Shown in pieces: positions 1 to 8,870 of a stretch of DNA of 64,000 bases. The position numbers were made by a program, and so were the translations under genes. How positions within the stretch are numbered: the stretch's first letter is position 1; each line of letters begins with the position of its first letter. The DNA comes from Winogradskyella flava (GTDB taxonomy: Bacteria; Bacteroidota; Bacteroidia; Flavobacteriales; Flavobacteriaceae), in contig NZ_JACLCP010000006.1 in assembly GCF_014243395.1 (NCBI RefSeq), forward strand, positions 143,209-207,208, given 5' to 3'. Below the pieces are notes generated by a model. That model was given only the letters and a program-made list of their open reading frames with translations. It ran no database searches and was not told where the DNA came from.

Positions 1-1039
1 CATCAGCTCTGTTGGTTGCTGCCAAGACAATAACATTGGTGTTAGTACCAAAACCGTCCATTTCTGTCAAAAGTTGATTTAAGGTATTTTCTCTTTCATC
101 ATTAGAACCTGAGAAGTTGTTTTTTCCTCTTGCCCTACCAATAGCATCAATCTCATCAATAAAAATAATTGATGGTGATTTTTCTTTGGCTTGCTTAAAT
201 AGATCTCTCACACGAGAAGCACCTACACCAACGAACATTTCCACAAAATCAGAACCTGATAACGAGAAGAAAGGTACTTTAGCTTCACCTGCAACGGCTT
301 TGGCTAATAAGGTCTTACCTGTCCCTGGAGGTCCTACAAGTAAGGCTCCTTTCGGAATTTTTCCACCAAGTGAAGTATATTTTTCTGGGAACTTTAGAAA
401 GTCTACAATTTCTTGCACCTCTTCTTTAGCACCTTCTAATCCAGCAACATCCTTAAATGATGTTTTGGTATCTGACTTTTCATCAAAAAGCTTAGCTTTA
501 GACTTTCCAATATTGAAAATCTGCCCTCCAGCTCCGCCACCGCCTCCAGAAGACATGCGGCGCATAATAAATATCCAAACACCAATGATTAAAATGAAAG
601 GTAAGAGCGTCAATAAGAAATCTCCCCAGACATTTTGTTCGGTTTCGTATTTAACTTCGGTAGAAAGGTTATTATCTGTAATAATTTGGTTGATGTCCTT
701 TTCAAAATTCTGAAGGTCACCGAATTCAAATTTATAATTTGGAAGCGGACTTACCGAAGGTAAAATCGTTTTAGGCTTCGAGTTTTTATGAACCTCTTGC
801 TGCTGCGCTTCTTTAGTTAAATATACTCTTGCTTCTCTTTTATTAACGATTTCTACGGTCTCTACATCGCCCTTACTTAAATAATCCAAAAATTGGGATG
901 GTGTGGTTTGTTTTCCTGTAGAACCACCAAAGCCACCTGAGAATAATTGTATAGATAAAAATACCGCTATTATTACCCCGTATATCCAATATGGATTTAG
1001 TTTAGGTTTTTTGTTTAAATTTTTATTGTCTTTTGCCAT
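1..1039 (-). CDS. ftsH: ATP-dependent zinc metalloprotease FtsH, N-terminal part (cut by window edge)
   Basis: Membrane-anchored AAA+ protease that degrades misfolded membrane proteins and regulatory proteins. Reading leftwards from ATG at 1039, 346 codons are present and the frame is open at base 1. Visible in order: a charged N-terminus, a membrane helix at about residues 17-34, a periplasmic FtsH-extracellular domain, a second helix near 165-185, a Gly-rich linker, then the AAA+ module with Walker A (GPPGTGKT, about 234), Walker B (FIDEIDA) and the start of the second region of homology ([11 protein letters not shown]). The HExxH zinc site lies outside the window. It starts 17 bp after rsfS stops, so the two are probably co-transcribed. 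Identification is firm. Confidence 0.97.
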   Translation of the reverse strand, partial: MAKDNKNLNKKPKLNPYWIYGVIIAVFLSIQLFSGGFGGSTGKQTTPSQFLDYLSKGDVETVEIVNKREARVYLTKEAQQQEVHKNSKPKTILPSVSPLPNYKFEFGDLQNFEKDINQIITDNNLSTEVKYETEQNVWGDFLLTLLPFILIIGVWIFIMRRMSSGGGGGAGGQIFNIGKSKAKLFDEKSDTKTSFKDVAGLEGAKEEVQEIVDFLKFPEKYTSLGGKIPKGALLVGPPGTGKTLLAKAVAGEAKVPFFSLSGSDFVEMFVGVGASRVRDLFKQAKEKSPSIIFIDEIDAIGRARGKNNFSGSNDERENTLNQLLTEMDGFGTNTNVIVLAATNRAD

Positions 1040-1056
1040 TATAAGCTTTTGTCTTT

Positions 1057-1428
1057 TTAGTAACTGGTTTCAATTTGCGTCATCTTAGCGTCTCCCCAAA
1101 GACTCTCAATGTCGTAATATTCTCTAATGTGCTTTTGAAACACATGAACAACAACATTAACATAGTCCATTAATACCCACTCGGCATTATCTGTACCTTC
1201 AATATGCCAAGGCTTGTCCTTAGTATTTTTGCTAACTTGTTTTTGTATGGAGTTGACGATTGCGTTTACTTGTGTATTCGAAGTACCTTCACAAACTATA
1301 AAATAATCGCAAACCGTATTTTCAATATCTCTTAAATCTAAAATTGTAATTTCTTTTCCTTTAACCTCTTCTATACCACCTATAATTGTTGTAATGAGTT
1401 GGTCTGCATTGGTATTTTCTTTCGTCAT
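1057..1428 (-). CDS. rsfS: ribosome silencing factor RsfS (Iojap family)
   Basis: 123-residue protein of normal family length. RsfS binds ribosomal protein L14 (uL14) and blocks subunit joining when nutrients are scarce. The sequence shows the family core: [20 protein letters not shown], the [12 protein letters not shown] segment, [20 protein letters not shown] and a C-terminal [13 protein letters not shown]. It is the first gene of a probable rsfS-ftsH unit, with a TAnnTTTG box 20 nt upstream of its start. It is divergent from birA. Confidence 0.95.
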   Translation of the reverse strand: MTKENTNADQLITTIIGGIEEVKGKEITILDLRDIENTVCDYFIVCEGTSNTQVNAIVNSIQKQVSKNTKDKPWHIEGTDNAEWVLMDYVNVVVHVFQKHIREYYDIESLWGDAKMTQIETSY

Positions 1429-1448
1429 TAAATTGAATTAAATTTATG

Positions 1449-1456
1449 CAAAGTTA
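1449..1456 (-). promoter_or_regulatory. predicted -7 box (TAACTTTG) for rsfS-ftsH
   Basis: The minus strand reads TAACTTTG, matching the Bacteroidota housekeeping -7 consensus TAnnTTTG. It ends 20 nt before the rsfS ATG, leaving a short leader. I see no good TTTG -33 element, so the call rests on this one box and its position. Confidence 0.5.
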
Positions 1457-1522
1457 TTATTTTTTTAGTTCTTGTAAGCTGTATTTCTCATAAGAAAACT
1501 ATAAAATAAATCTGCCATTTCC

Positions 1523-2254
1523 ATGTATATAATCAAACTTGATGCCATTGACTCTACAAACTCACATCTTAGGGCTATGACTTCTATTAAACCACCTAAG
1601 GATTTTACGGTTGTGGTAACGGAACATCAAACTGATGGTCGTGGACAAATGGGTACCAACTGGCAAACGGAAAAGGGTAAGAACCTTACTGCTAGTGTGT
1701 TTAAGAAACTTAATGGTTTTAAGGTAGAGTGTCAGTTCTATATTAGTATGGTGGTTTCCTTGAGCATTTGTAAGGCACTTAAGCAATTTCAAATTCCTAA
1801 ATTACACATCAAATGGCCTAACGACATTTTGTCAGCAGACAGGAAGTTATGTGGAATTTTAATTGAGAATGTCATCAAGCATAACCAATTTCAAGGTTCA
1901 ATCTTAGGTTTTGGCTTGAATGTTAATCAAAAGCAATTTGATGAGTTGCCGCAAGCATCTTCCATGAGTTTGTTAGCAGGCAGAATTTATGATAAAGATG
2001 AAGTGTTATCCAATATTCTAGAACAGCTTCAACTGTATTTTAGACTATTGGATTCTCAAGAGTATGATACCATAAAATCTGAGTATGAAGCCTTGCTATT
2101 CAGAAAAGGTAAGCCATCAACCTTTAGAACTACAGATAATAAAACTTTTACAGGAATAATAAAAGGTGTTACAGATATCGGTAAACTGAAAGTTTTGACC
2201 GAAGATGACATTATTAAAACGTTTGATCTAAAGGAAGTGACGCTGCTATATTAA
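1523..2254 (+). CDS. birA: biotin--[acetyl-CoA-carboxylase] ligase (BirA, catalytic form without HTH)
   Basis: Activates biotin as biotinyl-AMP and transfers it to the carboxyl carrier protein of acetyl-CoA carboxylase and related carboxylases. The 243 residues begin directly with the BPL/LplA catalytic fold: DAIDSTNSHL, the adenylate-binding loop near residues 39-48 (DGRGQMGTNW) and the biotin-binding KWPND motif (about 97), followed by LCGILIEN. There is no N-terminal winged helix, so this is a monofunctional ligase and not the enzyme/repressor known from E. coli. Its stop codon overlaps that of the convergent SRPBCC gene. Confidence 0.95.
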   Translation: MYIIKLDAIDSTNSHLRAMTSIKPPKDFTVVVTEHQTDGRGQMGTNWQTEKGKNLTASVFKKLNGFKVECQFYISMVVSLSICKALKQFQIPKLHIKWPNDILSADRKLCGILIENVIKHNQFQGSILGFGLNVNQKQFDELPQASSMSLLAGRIYDKDEVLSNILEQLQLYFRLLDSQEYDTIKSEYEALLFRKGKPSTFRTTDNKTFTGIIKGVTDIGKLKVLTEDDIIKTFDLKEVTLLY

Positions 2255-2646
2255 ACAGCCGTATTCATATTGGTAACCAAAGTTTCAATAAACTTACTAA
2301 TTGGCCCCTTGATCATCATGGCCATCATGGCGTTAAACTCTCCGTTGAATGATAATTGAACTTCAGTTTTATTTGCATCAATTTCGGTAATGTTGCCAAC
2401 TAGGGAAAAATCTAGTTTTCCACCCGCCGCACCTAGGACGATCTTTCTATTTGGTTCGGCCTCTTTCTTTTTTAAGACAATTTCTGGCATGCCCTTTAAT
2501 GCGAAAAGGAATTTATCATCGTCTAGAACTTCAAACTTGCTAATGTTTTCGGGCATTAAAGCTTCAAAATTTTTGACATCGGACAGAAAGTTAAAGGTTT
2601 CCTCCGCGGATTTATCTAAAGTGACTTTTGGTGATTCTAAATTCAT
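2251..2646 (-). CDS. SRPBCC-family (START/polyketide-cyclase-like) protein
   Basis: A 131-residue cytosolic protein without signal peptide. The pattern (N-terminal strand, 'SAEETFNFLSDVKNFEALMP', alternating strands, long C-terminal helix 'GPISKFIETLVTNMN') fits the helix-grip SRPBCC fold, whose members bind hydrophobic ligands. No catalytic motif identifies a substrate, so its function is unknown. It starts 27 bp after the pyrE stop on the same strand and is probably co-transcribed. Its TAA overlaps the birA TAA in a shared TTAA (2251-2254). Confidence 0.8.
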   Translation of the reverse strand: MNLESPKVTLDKSAEETFNFLSDVKNFEALMPENISKFEVLDDDKFLFALKGMPEIVLKKKEAEPNRKIVLGAAGGKLDFSLVGNITEIDANKTEVQLSFNGEFNAMMAMMIKGPISKFIETLVTNMNTAV

Positions 2647-2673
2647 GTGTAATGTGTTTTTTGGAATATTATA

Positions 2674-3318
2674 TCAATTAGCGTTCCATTCACTAGGATT
2701 AGCATTCCATTGTGCTAAAATATCTTGTTGTTTTGCTGTAATATAGTGCGTATCTAAAGCCTGTTCTAATAGGTTTTCGTAGTTACTTAGTGTATGAAGT
2801 TCTACTTCGGCTTTCTTAAAATTATGATTAGCTACTTCGAACCCATATGAGAATATAGCGACCATACCTTTTACGTTCACTTCAGCTTCGTTTAAAGCCT
2901 TTACGGCATTAAGACTACTTTTTCCAGTACTAATTAAATCCTCGACGACTACGACGTTTTGTCCTTTTTCAATATAGCCTTCGACTTGGTTTTGGCGACC
3001 ATGCTTCTTGGCTTCAGGTCTTACATATACGAAAGGTAGATTTAAATAATCTGCCACTAGAGCTCCTATACCAATAGCACCTGTCGCTACACCGGCAATA
3101 ACGTCTGGTTTGCCATAATGATCTTCTATATGCCTTGCCATGGTTTCCCTAATGTAATTTCTAATGAGAGGGAAAGACAGCACAATTCTATTGTCACAGT
3201 AAATTGGAGATTTCCAACCAGAAGCCCAAGTGAAAGGGTCGTTAGGTTTAAGTTTTATAGCGTTGATTTGCAATAAAACCTCTGCGGTTTTTTTAGCGGT
3301 TTCTTTATTAAAAATCAT
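2674..3318 (-). CDS. pyrE: orotate phosphoribosyltransferase
   Basis: Converts orotate and PRPP to orotidine 5'-monophosphate in de novo pyrimidine synthesis. At 214 residues it is typical in length. Visible are the N-terminal orotate-binding region (FTWASGWKSPIYCDNR), YVRPEAKKHG in the flexible catalytic loop region (about 108-117), and the PRPP-binding motif VVVVEDLISTGKSS (about 130). It is divergent from the Nudix gene, with a TAnnTTTG box only 4 nt upstream of ATG, so the mRNA may be nearly leaderless. Confidence 0.97.
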   Translation of the reverse strand: MIFNKETAKKTAEVLLQINAIKLKPNDPFTWASGWKSPIYCDNRIVLSFPLIRNYIRETMARHIEDHYGKPDVIAGVATGAIGIGALVADYLNLPFVYVRPEAKKHGRQNQVEGYIEKGQNVVVVEDLISTGKSSLNAVKALNEAEVNVKGMVAIFSYGFEVANHNFKKAEVELHTLSNYENLLEQALDTHYITAKQQDILAQWNANPSEWNAN

Positions 3319-3322
3319 GCTA

Positions 3323-3330
3323 CAAAATTA
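3323..3330 (-). promoter_or_regulatory. predicted -7 box (TAATTTTG) for pyrE
   Basis: TAATTTTG on the minus strand matches TAnnTTTG and ends 4 nt before the pyrE ATG. If used, transcription would begin at or just upstream of the start codon. Alternatively it is a chance match in A+T-rich DNA. Confidence 0.4.
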
Positions 3331-3439
3331 ATGATTTTTACAGGGCATAAAATTTTTATTTTAATTTAATTTTTGGGATTTAATGCGTTTTGATAAAAAA
3401 TAATACATTTACAATTGCGAAGATATAACGTACCCATCT

Positions 3440-4021
3440 ATGTACACCATTTATGTAGGCGATAAACCTATTATTTTGACTACTAAAGTTGAAAAGGAGA
3501 CCAATTTTAAATCCTTTTTACTAAAATCAGTTAACATAGGTAAGGTTATAAAAACACTCAACAAGACGGATTTGCAAGCTGTACATTTATTACATCACAA
3601 TCCGGATAAGCTATTAAAACACTTTTTGAAATTGTTGCCCAATGTTGTGGCAGGTGGGGGAAAAGTCTATAATGACAAGGGTGAAGTCCTTTTTATCTAT
3701 AGGAACGGTAAATGGGATTTGCCTAAAGGGAAAACTGAGCCCAAGGAGTCCATTGAAGATTCTGCCATAAGGGAAGTAGAGGAGGAGACAGGTGTAAAAG
3801 GATTGAAGATTAGCAAAGCTTTGCCAACAACCTATCACATTTTTAAACGTAATGGTAGGCATAAAATAAAGATCACATATTGGTTTGAAATGAGCACTAG
3901 TTTTGATGGCAGGCTCTACCCAGAAAAAAGCGAGGGTATAACTAAAGCAAAGTGGTTAGATGAAAAAGACTCTCAAAAGGCTTTAGAAAACAGTTACGCT
4001 AACATTAGGGTTTTGATGTAA
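3440..4021 (+). CDS. Nudix hydrolase with N-terminal extension
   Basis: 193 residues. A complete Nudix box GX5EX7REVxEExGV spans about residues 97-119 (GKTEPKE, then REVEEETGV), so it should hydrolyse a nucleoside-diphosphate-linked substrate with Mg2+ or Mn2+. The first ~68 residues are an extension without a recognised domain, containing a Lys/His-rich helix. Substrate cannot be read from the sequence. It is divergent from pyrE, which might hint at nucleotide housekeeping, but that is only context. Confidence 0.9.
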   Translation: MYTIYVGDKPIILTTKVEKETNFKSFLLKSVNIGKVIKTLNKTDLQAVHLLHHNPDKLLKHFLKLLPNVVAGGGKVYNDKGEVLFIYRNGKWDLPKGKTEPKESIEDSAIREVEEETGVKGLKISKALPTTYHIFKRNGRHKIKITYWFEMSTSFDGRLYPEKSEGITKAKWLDEKDSQKALENSYANIRVLM

Positions 4022-4060
4022 CTGTTCTCTAAAACTTGTTTTGTGAATTTTATTTTGCCC

Positions 4061-5236
4061 TTATATTTCTTCTTTTTTACTATCGTCTAAAACGCGGTAA
4101 TATCTATTATCCTCAATAAGTAAGCCTTCAGATGTTTTATTTGGCCAATTTTTGTGATAGTCTTTTGGATGTTGTACGTCGATACCTATCACTTTTCCAT
4201 TAAAAGAGCGATTTACATTACGTTGAATGGTGTGACCTACAACTACTGTTTTTGCATTGAATTTTTTTAAACTTAAATCAACCTGTTTTTGAGTTAATTT
4301 ATCATCCTTAAAGTAGCCTCTATACCAGCTAATTCCTGTTTTTGATGAAAGTAAAATATCGTTTTCGCTTTTATTTGCCTTTGGATAAGGCGCCATATAA
4401 TAGTTGGCTCTTAGAAAATGGTTTATTTCCGCTAGAGACATATCAATATTAACGATATCTGGATGTATGCCACCATGAGCAAAAAGATTTCCATTAATAG
4501 ATTCTATGGCATTTTTATTAGATAACCATCTGCCTAAAAATGAGTTTTTATCGTATAAATTAGCCTGAGTTTTACCCAAGATTGAGGTAATGAACGTATA
4601 CTTTAGAGAAGCGGCTTCAAAATCTCCATACATATTTTTAAGCTCATGGTTTCCAATAATAAAGTGAACCGTTCCACCGTGTTTTTTGGCTTCTTGTTCT
4701 AGTTTATAAATGAACCATAAGACTTGAGTTGTGGAAAATCCTCTATCTACAAAATCACCAACTAGCACTAAATGGCCCTTTCCGAATGTCCATTTTAAGT
4801 CTTGATTTATAACCTTATTATTGATCAAGAAATCCCTAAAGGTCTTATACCCACTCTCAATATCAGAAATTGCTAGAATGTTTTGGCCATCATTATAAAC
4901 TGATTGTGGTATTTCGAAATTTGTGTTCAGATTAAAACTAAAACTTGTTGAGTCTAAAGAGAAAAAACAGCTTACAGATGTAGTCTCATTTGTAGAAACG
5001 TCATTTTTATCTACGTAAAAGCCATCTTTTTTATTGCCTTTAATGTAGTTGATGTTTAATGTGCTGTCATTTTTATAAAAGACATAAGGCCCTTCATTAT
5101 TCCAATTCATTTTTTGAGGATTATCACCATAATGAACACTTCCATTTTCATATAGTAAAATGGAAATCGCAATTAGTAACAGAACTATTAGAGTTCCAAA
5201 GATGTGTTTTAAATAGCGTAAGATTCTTTTTTTCAT
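4061..5236 (-). CDS. membrane-anchored metallophosphoesterase (calcineurin-like)
   Basis: 391 residues with one N-terminal membrane helix (about 8-28) and the rest probably periplasmic. Metallophosphatase motifs are present in order: AISDIESG (first motif, D-x-E instead of the usual D-x-H), VGDFVDRG, IGNHEL, FAHGGIHPD and VVVGHT. This is the PPP/Shewanella-like phosphatase group by motif spacing. Substrate is unknown. No same-strand partner is nearby. The divergent upstream neighbour is a LytS-type kinase. Confidence 0.88.
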   Translation of the reverse strand: MKKRILRYLKHIFGTLIVLLLIAISILLYENGSVHYGDNPQKMNWNNEGPYVFYKNDSTLNINYIKGNKKDGFYVDKNDVSTNETTSVSCFFSLDSTSFSFNLNTNFEIPQSVYNDGQNILAISDIESGYKTFRDFLINNKVINQDLKWTFGKGHLVLVGDFVDRGFSTTQVLWFIYKLEQEAKKHGGTVHFIIGNHELKNMYGDFEAASLKYTFITSILGKTQANLYDKNSFLGRWLSNKNAIESINGNLFAHGGIHPDIVNIDMSLAEINHFLRANYYMAPYPKANKSENDILLSSKTGISWYRGYFKDDKLTQKQVDLSLKKFNAKTVVVGHTIQRNVNRSFNGKVIGIDVQHPKDYHKNWPNKTSEGLLIEDNRYYRVLDDSKKEEI

Positions 5237-5451
5237 TTTAATATGGTTTTTATAATAACTGTTGGTTTTTTGATTGGAACAAATATTATCCTTAAGTTAT
5301 TTGTAAGAGAATTTATGTGACAAACCTTTTCTCAAGAGGTTTGTAATTCCATGATTGGCGTTCATCCCTGAAATCGAAAGTTTAATGATGCAGTATTTTG
5401 AGTTTGTCACTTTTCTACAGCAAGGCAAAAAGATTCTTTTTACTTTGCAGT

Positions 5452-6273
5452 ATGATTTCAATTTTAAAGAAAAATAATTGGCTTTTATTGAAAGTTATAG
5501 TGCTGGTAACCATTTTGGTGCCATTAGGTATAACAGCGTATGAAATCATAGTACTTCAGAAAGATTCAGTATTGTTTCTTGGTGATTTTCACCCGGCAGT
5601 AGCAATCTTTGTATTGTTGTATTATGGTATTCTATTGATTATAGGAATACTTTGGATAATTATACAACTGAAATCCGTTCTTAAGCTTAAAAATGAAAAC
5701 AAGACTAGCGAATTATTACATCTTCAGAGTCAGGTGAATCCTCACTTTTTCTTTAATATGCTTAATAATTTATATGGTTTAATAGATGTAGATTCAGAAA
5801 AAGCAAAAGCACTAATTTTAAAATTGTCTGAATTAATGCGTTATAGTATTTATGAAGGAGAAAAAAATACAGTGTCTTTGGAAGAAGAAGTAGAGTATTT
5901 AAAGAATTATATTGAATTGCATCGCATGCGCTACCATAAAGATATTGATCTGAAATTTAATTTACATATTGAAAACAGTAAACTTCGTATCACACCTCTA
6001 CTCTTTATCATTCTTTTGGAGAACGCGTTTAAGCATGGTGTAGAAAATTTACGAGACACCTCTTATATATATATCACTTTAAAGTCTTTAGACAGCACCG
6101 TTTATTTTGAAATTGTAAATAATTTTGATGCCTCACAGCTACCGGAAACTTCAGGTATAGGCATTAAAAATTTAAAACGAAGATTAGAATTGGCCTATCC
6201 TAATAAACACAAACTTACTTTTACTAAAAGTGAAAGTGTTCATAAAGTAAATTTAGAGCTTCAATTATGGTGA
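5452..6273 (+). CDS. LytS/YehU-type sensor histidine kinase
   Basis: 273 residues from ATG 5452; an in-frame TTG at 5398 would add 18 residues and was not chosen. Two hydrophobic segments (about 10-31 and 46-71) form a short membrane sensor without a recognisable extracellular domain. The His_kinase domain shows the phospho-acceptor context QVNPHFFFNMLNNL (about 107-120), and the ATPase domain has an N-box (LLENAFKHG) and a G-box (GIGIKNLKRRLEL). It overlaps the response-regulator gene by 7 bp, so the pair is translationally coupled. Confidence 0.92.
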   Translation: MISILKKNNWLLLKVIVLVTILVPLGITAYEIIVLQKDSVLFLGDFHPAVAIFVLLYYGILLIIGILWIIIQLKSVLKLKNENKTSELLHLQSQVNPHFFFNMLNNLYGLIDVDSEKAKALILKLSELMRYSIYEGEKNTVSLEEEVEYLKNYIELHRMRYHKDIDLKFNLHIENSKLRITPLLFIILLENAFKHGVENLRDTSYIYITLKSLDSTVYFEIVNNFDASQLPETSGIGIKNLKRRLELAYPNKHKLTFTKSESVHKVNLELQLW

Positions 6274-6965
6274 GATATCTTATTATAGACGATGAGTATA
6301 TAGCTCACGATATTATAAAAGGCTATTGTAGTATGTTGCCAAACATGCAACTAGCAAAGCAGTGTTATGATGCTTTAGAGGCTCTTGATTACCTGCAACA
6401 ACACCAAGTAGATCTGATTTTTTTGGACTTAAATATGCCCAAATTAAAGGGTTTTGCATTTCTGAAAACTTTATCTATACCACCAAAAATTATAGTAACA
6501 ACAGCATATCAAGAATATGCACTTGAAGGTTATGAATTGAATATTACGGATTATTTATTAAAACCATTTAGTTTTGAGCGTTTTTTAAAAGCAGTACATA
6601 AGGTTTTAGAAGTAAACCCTAATGAAATTTCATCAATAGCTAAAGAATCTAAAAAAGCTCAAGACCATATATTTATATACACAGATAAGAAGTACATACG
6701 AATACAAACCCAAGACATTCTTTATATAGAAGCCGCAGGAAACTATCTAAAAGTGATAACTATAAAAGAGCAATTCTTAACTAGGGAAAAAATATCAAAC
6801 TTAACAAGACGCTTAGTTCATGACAGCTTTATACAAGTCCACAAATCTTACATTGTCTCTAAATCGCATATAGAAGTTATCGAAGGTAATCGGATAAAAA
6901 TTATGGACACTTTTATACCAATAGGGAAACTATATAAGTCTAATGTAAATGATTTACTTGGATGA
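6267..6965 (+). CDS. LytTR-family DNA-binding response regulator
   Basis: 232 residues. Receiver domain at 1-118 with the acidic pocket (D8, D9), phospho-acceptor D54 in IFLDLNMP, the Thr of VTTAYQ, and a K in LLKPFS. A LytTR domain follows at about 135-232 (IFIYTDKKYIRIQ, YIEAAGNYLKV, FIQVHKSYIVS). Partner of the overlapping kinase; LytTR proteins bind direct repeats with ~10-nt half-site spacing. Target genes are not evident. Confidence 0.94.
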   Translation: MVRYLIIDDEYIAHDIIKGYCSMLPNMQLAKQCYDALEALDYLQQHQVDLIFLDLNMPKLKGFAFLKTLSIPPKIIVTTAYQEYALEGYELNITDYLLKPFSFERFLKAVHKVLEVNPNEISSIAKESKKAQDHIFIYTDKKYIRIQTQDILYIEAAGNYLKVITIKEQFLTREKISNLTRRLVHDSFIQVHKSYIVSKSHIEVIEGNRIKIMDTFIPIGKLYKSNVNDLLG

Positions 6966-7007
6966 TTTTTCACAGTTTTTAAATTAAGAAGCACCATAGG
7001 TCAAGCG

Positions 7008-8759
7008 TTAGTTAATTGTATATACGGGATACTGTAAATGTGCCTTTTCATAGTTTTTACTCTTTTTGTGTATCCAATCTAATTGGGCATACCAGTTATT
7101 GGCAAACTCTTCATCGTAGCTTACTTTGATATTGTATTCGATCTGCAATTTAGGATTGGTCCTTAGAAGTGCTTGTGCTCTGTCTTCCCAAACATAGGGT
7201 GAAAAGCCCTCTTTTTGCTGTAAGATGGTATCAAAGAAATTCCAGTTAAAAAAAGAATCTGGTGCCGCTGGTTCTAAGGTTTCCAGAAGATAGCGAATGG
7301 CCTTTTGGTCAGTCTTAACCAAATAATCTCCTTGCCTAAATCTTAATTTTTGCTCAACAGTCTTTACTTTAGTGTTATAATGAGGATAGTGACCTTCGTA
7401 AGCATTTTTACGGGTTTGGTAATCCTCAATTCTGTAAGCATCCACCGTTATTGTGGTATCCTTTTCAAATTTTGAGACTTCTACATTATTTAGCTCTAAT
7501 AACTCCATAACATTATGCCAACCTTGGGGAATAATATAGGCTTCAGGGATGGTCACGGAATTGGATGGTTTATAATAATTTTGATAGATCACATCTTGTG
7601 TAAAGGGTTTGGATTTATCATATTTTAAGCGTTGTGCTCCTGTCAATTCACTTGGTATCATTTGTCCCTCATAACCCTTAAATTTTAAAGTAGAGGATCT
7701 TGTTGTGTCAATGATCCAAGCCAAAGGATAGGTTTTTCCGGCTGACCATGTTTTGGTCTGTGCTTGGCGTAGCTCCGACATTCTGTTACCTTGTTCTTCG
7801 GTGATTTCAATCATACTTTTCATTAACTCATATGTACCCTCTACACGTTTTTTATAAGGCTTTAGCATGTGGGTTTCTACCATCATTCCCAATGTATTGA
7901 ACAAGGTGGTATAACCAGTGGAATAACGTGGCGAATCCAAAAACTGAGAAAATCCAGAATCAGGTGTACGATTGAACACATTGACATAAGGTGTAATATC
8001 CCAGTCTTTTGCTTCTAGTTTTTTTTCTAGCTGTGGCATAATGTCATTATTCAAATAATTGCCTAAGACACCACCTAACTTATTATGTTGCGTAAATAAA
8101 TGGGTTAAGGTATATTGATAATCAGCGCCATTACTTACATGGTTGTCTATAAAAACATCGGGCTGAACCAAGTGGAATATCTGAGCAAAAGTTCTGGCAT
8201 TTTTGGTATCGGATTTTATAAAATCTCGATTGAGGTCATAATTACGTGCATTGCCTCTAAAGCCATATTCCTTAGGTCCGTTTTGGTTAGTTCGTGTGCC
8301 TGAATTTCTATTTAAACTGCCACCTACATTATAAATCGGAATTGTGACCAAAACCGTACGTTTTGGTGCCTCGATTTTTCCTTGCACGATATCCCTATAT
8401 AGCATCATGGTTGCATCGATGCCATCAGATTCACCAGGATGTATGCCATTATTAATGAGTAAAATTCTATTATCTTTTCTTAATGTTTCAAAATCACCAC
8501 CAGAATTATTCATGTTCAGAGTAACAATGTGCAAAGATTTCCCTGAATCCGTTTCACCAATGTCCATAATTGAAATTTCAGAATGCGCATCGGCTAGATT
8601 GATGTAATATTGAATTGTTTCATCATATGTTGCTGTTTCCAACCCCTTACTTTTTTCAAAAACTGTGGCAAAGTCAAAATCGGTTTGGCTATTGTTTTTT
8701 TTATCAGCATTATTTGAACAGGACGTTAGAATCAAAAGGAGAATAAAGAGTTTTTTCAT
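7008..8759 (-). CDS. M14-family zinc carboxypeptidase lipoprotein
   Basis: 583 residues. Lipoprotein signal ends at C14 (LLILTSC). The peptidase domain (about 35-330) shows the zinc motif HPGES (HxxE), the substrate-binding NYDLNRDF segment, the third zinc ligand in FIDNHVSNG and the catalytic Glu region MVETHMLK. The ~250-residue C-terminal half has no domain I recognise. Likely surface- or periplasm-anchored and cleaving C-terminal residues of peptides. It stands alone, with its own TAnnTTTG box. Confidence 0.9.
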   Translation of the reverse strand: MKKLFILLLILTSCSNNADKKNNSQTDFDFATVFEKSKGLETATYDETIQYYINLADAHSEISIMDIGETDSGKSLHIVTLNMNNSGGDFETLRKDNRILLINNGIHPGESDGIDATMMLYRDIVQGKIEAPKRTVLVTIPIYNVGGSLNRNSGTRTNQNGPKEYGFRGNARNYDLNRDFIKSDTKNARTFAQIFHLVQPDVFIDNHVSNGADYQYTLTHLFTQHNKLGGVLGNYLNNDIMPQLEKKLEAKDWDITPYVNVFNRTPDSGFSQFLDSPRYSTGYTTLFNTLGMMVETHMLKPYKKRVEGTYELMKSMIEITEEQGNRMSELRQAQTKTWSAGKTYPLAWIIDTTRSSTLKFKGYEGQMIPSELTGAQRLKYDKSKPFTQDVIYQNYYKPSNSVTIPEAYIIPQGWHNVMELLELNNVEVSKFEKDTTITVDAYRIEDYQTRKNAYEGHYPHYNTKVKTVEQKLRFRQGDYLVKTDQKAIRYLLETLEPAAPDSFFNWNFFDTILQQKEGFSPYVWEDRAQALLRTNPKLQIEYNIKVSYDEEFANNWYAQLDWIHKKSKNYEKAHLQYPVYTIN

Positions 8760-8778
8760 AGTGAAATAGATTACACTT

Positions 8779-8786
8779 CAAACTTA
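8779..8786 (-). promoter_or_regulatory. predicted -7 box (TAAGTTTG) for the M14 peptidase
   Basis: TAAGTTTG on the minus strand matches TAnnTTTG and ends 19 nt before the ATG at 8759. No clear -33 TTTG. Confidence 0.45.
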
Positions 8787-8841
8787 CAGATTTTATGTCA
8801 TAAAAAATGGTAATAGATAAATTTCAAATTGTAAAAAAGAC

Positions 8842-8849
8842 TAATTTTG
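8842..8849 (+). promoter_or_regulatory. predicted -7 box (TAATTTTG) for ctlX
   Basis: TAATTTTG followed by C, 21 nt before the ATG at 8871. Divergent from the M14 promoter 55 bp away. -33 element not evident. Confidence 0.5.
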
Positions 8850-8870
8850 CATCACTTTCAAATTTTATAA

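Noticed and set aside
5398..5451. TTG start for the LytS-type kinase
   Set aside because: ATG 5452 begins a typical short N-terminus before the first membrane helix; the extension adds nothing family-like.
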